In this document: piece by piece, positions 7,146 to 10,306 of the stretch
How the letters are laid out: each line of letters opens with the position of its first letter
How positions within the stretch are numbered: position 1 is the stretch's first letter
DNA from: CAZKDV01 sp964551645
GTDB lineage: Bacteria; Bacteroidota; Bacteroidia; Bacteroidales; DTU049
DNA length: 10,306 nucleotides
NCBI GenBank assembly: GCA_964551645.1
Contig: CAZKDV010000088.1
Span: 1-10,306, forward strand
Direction: 5' to 3'
The notes under the pieces: model-generated
The model's input: the letters and a program-made list of their open reading frames with translations, nothing else
Databases searched by the model: none
What the model was told of the DNA's origin: nothing
Position numbers and translations under genes: made by a program

Positions 7146-7412
7146 ATGAGAAAAAAAATAATACTTGGAATAAAAATTGAAAACCGCATAGAGTTGGTAG
7201 GTCAAGTTCAAAGTACTCTTACAAAATATGGCTGTTCTGTAAAAACTCGTATAGGACTTCATGATTTCGGTAGTGAAAATGATAAGTCAGCTGGAATTAT
7301 TTTGCTTGAACTGATTGGCGATGTTAAAGAAATGGTTAATCTTGAAGCTGAGTTGCTTGTAATTCCAACGATAGAACTTCAAAAAATGTATTTTTCAATA
7401 GATAATAGCTAA
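7146..7412 (+). CDS. TM1266-family putative hydrogenase regulator, divergent copy B
   Basis: An 88-residue protein paralogous to the preceding gene. The two align without gaps over the first 39 residues, sharing G8, R14-I15, G19, V21-Q22, T26 and T34-R35, with TRIGLH at 34-39 against TRMGFH. The C-terminal strand pattern (AGIILLELIGD, then TIELQKMYF) also matches. Sequence elsewhere has drifted strongly, so this is an old duplication rather than a recent repeat. Such small alpha/beta domains often form dimers, so an A-B heterodimer is possible but unproven. The gene ends the hydG operon. Its stop codon (7410-7412) is one base from the ligA stop on the other strand, leaving no room for a private terminator. 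Confidence 0.7.
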   Translation: MRKKIILGIKIENRIELVGQVQSTLTKYGCSVKTRIGLHDFGSENDKSAGIILLELIGDVKEMVNLEAELLVIPTIELQKMYFSIDNS

Positions 7413-7413
7413 G

Positions 7414-9468
7414 CTAATTTTCCTCAATCATTATATAAAATTCCTTTTCCGAAATTAAAGTAATATTTAGTTCATTTGCTTTTTGCAATTTAGCCGGACC
7501 CATATTATCTCCAGCTAAAATAAAACTTGTTTTCTTAGAAATGCTTGAACTAATGATTCCTCCATGTTTTTCAACTAATTGTTTCATAGAATCTCTATCA
7601 ATGCTAAAAATACCGCTAATCACTACGATTTTTTCTTTAAGTTTTAGACTAATAATTTCGTTATAGTCTTGTTCTTGAGTCATTTGTAAACCAACTGATT
7701 TTAAAAATTTAATTAATTCTTTGTTAGACTCGATTGCAAAAAAGTCAATGATACTCTGTGCAATTCTATCTCCAATATTTTCAATTTGTAAAAGCTCTTC
7801 AAAGGACATTGTCATAATAGTGTCAATGTTTTTGCATGTTGCTGCTAGCGTTTTGGCAACTGTTTCTCCAACATATCTAATTCCCAATCCAAATAACACT
7901 CTATTAAATTCAACTTTTTTTGATAATTCAATATTGTCAAGTATATTTTGCACAGTTTTATCTTGAAATGTAACAGAGCGTTTTTTTTCGGTATCTATAT
8001 CTTCATAAACCTTAGTCAATCCAATCAAATCATCATATTTTAATTTATATAGATCTCCTATATTGTTAATCAATCCATTTTCAAATAGCAATTCAATTCT
8101 TTCTGTTCCAAGACTTTGTATATTCATTGCTTTGCGACTTACAAAATGCTCAATTTTTCCTTTAACTTGTGGAGAACAAGAAATATCATTTGTACAATAA
8201 TGCTGAGCTTCGTTTTCAAGTCTAATAAGTGGTGTTCCACATTCTGGACAATGAGATGGAAATACTAGTTCAGTTGAAAATAAATCTCTTTTGCTAATGT
8301 CAACTTTTGTTATTTTTGGAATTATTTCGCCACCTTTTTCAACATACACATAATCTCCTATTCTGACATCTAATTTTGCAATTATATCTGCGTTATGAAG
8401 CGAAGCTCGTTTAACCGTGGTTCCTGATAATTGTACGGCTTCAAGATTTGCCACTGGTGTTATTACTCCTGTTCTGCCCACATAATAATCAACAGATAAC
8501 AATTTAGTTATGGCTTCTTCAGCTTTAAACTTGTATGCTACTGCCCATCTCGGACTTTTTGCTGTAAAACCTAAAGTTTGCTGTTGTTTGTAGCTATCAA
8601 CTTTTATTACTACTCCATCTATGTCAAACTTTAGTTCTTTTCTTTTTGTATCCCAATATGAAATAAATTCTTGTACTTCATCAATATTATTACATATTTT
8701 TATATAAGGTGAAGTTTTAAATCCCCATTTTTTTGCAGCTTGAAGGTTTTCGTAATGAGAGTCAGAAGGTAGGTATTCTGAATACATCATATAAAGAAAA
8801 CAGTCTAAAGGTCTTTTTGCTACTTCATTTGAGTTCTGAAGTTTTAAACTTCCTGATGCGGCATTTCGTGGGTTTGCAAATTCTTGTTCTCCTATTAAAA
8901 TTCTTTCATTGTTAATTTCTTCAAATTTTTGCCTCAACATAAATACTTCGCCACGAATTTCAAATTCTTTGGGATAGTCCGTTCCGTGCAAACTTATAGG
9001 AATACTACGAATTGTTTTAATGTTATCAGTAATATCATCTCCTTGAGTGCCATCACCTCGTGTAACGCCTCTTGTCAGCAAACCATTTTCGTATCGCAAT
9101 CCAATTGCTACTCCGTCATATTTAAGCTCACATACATATCTGAATGTTTCTTGCAGATTTTTACCAATTCTATTATTAAACTCGTTTAGCTCAAGTGAAG
9201 AATAAGTATTGTCTAATGAAAGCATTGGATAAATGTGAGTTACTTGCTTAAACTGTTTGTTAATTTGTCCGCCTATTCTAATTGTTGGACTATCAGGCAA
9301 GCGATAATTCCATGTGTTTTCTAATATCTGTAATTCTGAAAGTAGGGCATCAAACTCAAAATCAGAAATGATTGGGTTATCTAATACATAGTATTGGTAA
9401 TTATGATTGTTTATTTCATTTGAGAGTTCAATTATTTTTTGAATGGCTGCTTCCTTATCCATTTTCAT
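7414..9468 (-). CDS. ligA: NAD-dependent DNA ligase LigA
   Basis: LigA seals nicks in duplex DNA, using NAD+ to adenylate itself, in replication and repair. The 684-residue product has the full domain order: an Ia NAD/NMN-binding domain (YYVLDNPIISDFEFD, residues 26-40), the adenylation domain with the nucleophile K116 in CELKYDG, an OB fold, a zinc finger (C407, C410, C425, C431), helix-hairpin-helix repeats (about 440-600) and a C-terminal BRCT domain (about 607-684, with KKTSFILAGDNMGPAKLQKA). The length is slightly above the usual 665-675. The start is MKMDKEAA at 9468; a second ATG two codons later (9462) is equally plausible. The gene is convergent with the hydG operon and divergent from deoC. 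It looks intact and functional. Confidence 0.97.
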   Translation of the reverse strand: MKMDKEAAIQKIIELSNEINNHNYQYYVLDNPIISDFEFDALLSELQILENTWNYRLPDSPTIRIGGQINKQFKQVTHIYPMLSLDNTYSSLELNEFNNRIGKNLQETFRYVCELKYDGVAIGLRYENGLLTRGVTRGDGTQGDDITDNIKTIRSIPISLHGTDYPKEFEIRGEVFMLRQKFEEINNERILIGEQEFANPRNAASGSLKLQNSNEVAKRPLDCFLYMMYSEYLPSDSHYENLQAAKKWGFKTSPYIKICNNIDEVQEFISYWDTKRKELKFDIDGVVIKVDSYKQQQTLGFTAKSPRWAVAYKFKAEEAITKLLSVDYYVGRTGVITPVANLEAVQLSGTTVKRASLHNADIIAKLDVRIGDYVYVEKGGEIIPKITKVDISKRDLFSTELVFPSHCPECGTPLIRLENEAQHYCTNDISCSPQVKGKIEHFVSRKAMNIQSLGTERIELLFENGLINNIGDLYKLKYDDLIGLTKVYEDIDTEKKRSVTFQDKTVQNILDNIELSKKVEFNRVLFGLGIRYVGETVAKTLAATCKNIDTIMTMSFEELLQIENIGDRIAQSIIDFFAIESNKELIKFLKSVGLQMTQEQDYNEIISLKLKEKIVVISGIFSIDRDSMKQLVEKHGGIISSSISKKTSFILAGDNMGPAKLQKANELNITLISEKEFYIMIEEN

Positions 9469-9487
9469 AACGATTTAAGAATGTAAA

Positions 9488-9518
9488 GTTATGAATTTAA
9501 TTCGGAATATTTCATAAC
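9488..9518. promoter_or_regulatory. Inverted repeat GTTATGAA-N15-TTCATAAC, possible operator upstream of ligA
   Basis: GTTATGAA (9488-9495) is the exact reverse complement of TTCATAAC (9511-9518). A second near-palindrome, GAATT-t-AATTC (9493-9503), is nested inside it. The left arm overlaps the candidate ligA -7 element on the minus strand (9491-9484), a position suited to a repressor site. This is seen symmetry only; no regulator is identified. Confidence 0.3.
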
Positions 9519-9628
9519 CACAATATCATTTTGACAGTGAAAAATGCTTAAATAAAATAATAAGTTGAGAGGATATTATGTTTTGCGAAAAGTTGAAATA
9601 AAAATTTTTCTAATTATTGAAAATCTTG

Positions 9629-9636
9629 TAAGTTTG
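9629..9636 (+). promoter_or_regulatory. Candidate -7 element for deoC
   Basis: TAAGTTTG matches TAnnTTTG and would start transcription near 9643, giving a leader of about 50 nt. No TTG is found at the expected -33 spacing, only a T-run at 9605-9609, so support is partial. Confidence 0.4.
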
Positions 9637-9662
9637 TAGTAATTTATTTTAGGAATAATAAT

Positions 9663-9678
9663 AGGTTTTTTTTAACCT
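9663..9678 (+). promoter_or_regulatory. Small hairpin in the deoC leader
   Basis: AGGTT (9663-9667) and AACCT (9674-9678) flank six Ts, forming a 5-bp stem with a T6 loop. It ends 14 nt before the deoC ATG, close enough to affect ribosome access. The stem is short, so it may be chance. Confidence 0.3.
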
Positions 9679-9692
9679 TCAAATACTTATAT

Positions 9693-10306
9693 ATGAGTAA
9701 ATTAGATGAATTTTTTAATGAAATCACTCCATCACAGTTAGCGAAATACATTGACCACACTTTATTGAAACCAGACGCAGTTACTTCTCAATATGATAAA
9801 TTGTGCGATGAAGCTGTGCATTTCGGATTTTACTCTGTTTGTGTCAATCCAGCATGGGTTAGACATGTAGCAAGAAAGTTAGATAGAACAGAAATAAAAA
9901 TATGTTCTGTGATTAGCTTTCCATTTGGAGCAATGGATAGTAGAAGTAAAGCAAATGAGGCAAAAAACACAATTGAGTATGGCGCAAATGAACTTGATAT
10001 GGTTATTAATATTGGGGCATTGAAGTCTGGAGATTTAAAATTGGTTGAAGAAGATATTAATGCAGTAAAATTTGCTTGTGGTCAAGATGCTATCCTGAAG
10101 GTAATTATAGAAACTTCTATGCTTACTAATGCTGAAAAAAAACTTGCATGTGAATTGTCAAAAAATGCAGGAGCTGATTTTGTTAAAACAAGTACTGGGT
10201 TTTCATCTGCTGGTGCAAGTGTTGAAGATGTTATGTTGATGCGTAAAGTTGTGGGCAATGATATGGGAGTTAAAGCAAGTGGTGGGATTACTGATTTTGA
10301 AAAAGC
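9693..10306 (+). CDS. deoC: Deoxyribose-phosphate aldolase (3' end outside window)
   Basis: DeoC cleaves 2-deoxy-D-ribose 5-phosphate to glyceraldehyde 3-phosphate and acetaldehyde, the last step of deoxynucleoside catabolism, as a cytoplasmic class I aldolase. About 204 codons are visible from the ATG at 9693, and the frame is open at the window edge; roughly 15-40 residues are probably missing. Clear family motifs are YIDHTLLKPDA near the N-terminus, NELDMVINIGALKSGD, LKVIIETSML, ADFVKTSTGFSS containing the Schiff-base lysine, and GVKASGGI with the second active-site lysine. It is divergent from ligA. No neighbouring nucleoside phosphorylase or deoR-type gene is visible, so any deo operon would lie to the right. 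Confidence 0.95.
   Translation, partial: MSKLDEFFNEITPSQLAKYIDHTLLKPDAVTSQYDKLCDEAVHFGFYSVCVNPAWVRHVARKLDRTEIKICSVISFPFGAMDSRSKANEAKNTIEYGANELDMVINIGALKSGDLKLVEEDINAVKFACGQDAILKVIIETSMLTNAEKKLACELSKNAGADFVKTSTGFSSAGASVEDVMLMRKVVGNDMGVKASGGITDFEK

Larger units (their letters stand above)
9469..9692. other. Divergent intergenic region between ligA and deoC
   Basis: This 224-bp AT-rich spacer holds no credible ORF. The ligA-proximal end carries a nested inverted repeat (9488-9518) and, on the minus strand, TAACTTTA (9491-9484), one base from the -7 consensus TAnnTTTG. The deoC side carries TAAGTTTG (9629-9636) and a leader hairpin (9663-9678). The middle, about 9520-9600, shows nothing recognisable. 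Confidence 0.5.

Noticed and set aside
7721..9189. Plus-strand ORFs opposite ligA (7721-7966, 8733-8915, 8929-9189)
   Set aside because: They are antisense to conserved ligase domains and have no family resemblance or promoter.

Overview
The window looks like the chromosome of an anaerobic member of the Bacteroidota. The DNA is AT-rich. The first gene ends in a type IX secretion (Por) sorting domain, which is confined to this phylum. Starts lack Shine-Dalgarno sequences and follow A/T-rich leaders, and several upstream regions carry the Bacteroidota -7 promoter element TAnnTTTG. A HydG gene implies [FeFe]-hydrogenase metabolism, hence an anaerobic or fermentative lifestyle. Species and genus cannot be told from the window.

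Layout: (1) 3-2315 (+) is the C-terminal part of a large secreted protein: the end of an Ig-like module, an RCC1-type propeller, a second Ig-like module, a fibronectin-like linker and a T9SS sorting domain. (2) 2316-2554 is a gene-free convergent spacer with an inverted repeat. (3) 4602-2555 (-) is a two-gene operon, an SSS-family sodium/solute symporter and coaE, joined by an ATGA overlap. (4) 4603-4670 is a short divergent promoter region whose two candidate -7 elements form a near-palindrome. (5) 4671-5294 (+) is recR, followed by an AT-rich terminator hairpin. (6) 5436-7412 (+) is an operon of hydG and two tandem small TM1266-family genes, each gap 12 nt. (7) 9468-7414 (-) is ligA, convergent with that operon with one base between the stop codons. 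(8) 9469-9692 is a divergent spacer. (9) 9693-10306 (+) is deoC, cut by the right edge.

Most genes are housekeeping: coenzyme A synthesis (coaE), recombinational repair (recR), DNA ligation (ligA) and deoxynucleoside catabolism (deoC). The metabolic feature of interest is the hydG operon. HydG makes the CO/CN-ligated iron unit of the [FeFe]-hydrogenase H-cluster, and the downstream TM1266-type proteins belong to a family repeatedly associated with iron-only hydrogenases and proposed to regulate them. HydE, HydF and the hydrogenase itself are not in the window. I see no mobile element, CRISPR array, tRNA, rRNA or defence system. The best leads for something undescribed are the divergent TM1266 pair, the symmetric recR/symporter promoter, and a perfect 13-bp inverted repeat that brackets the recR terminator and overlaps the hydG promoter.
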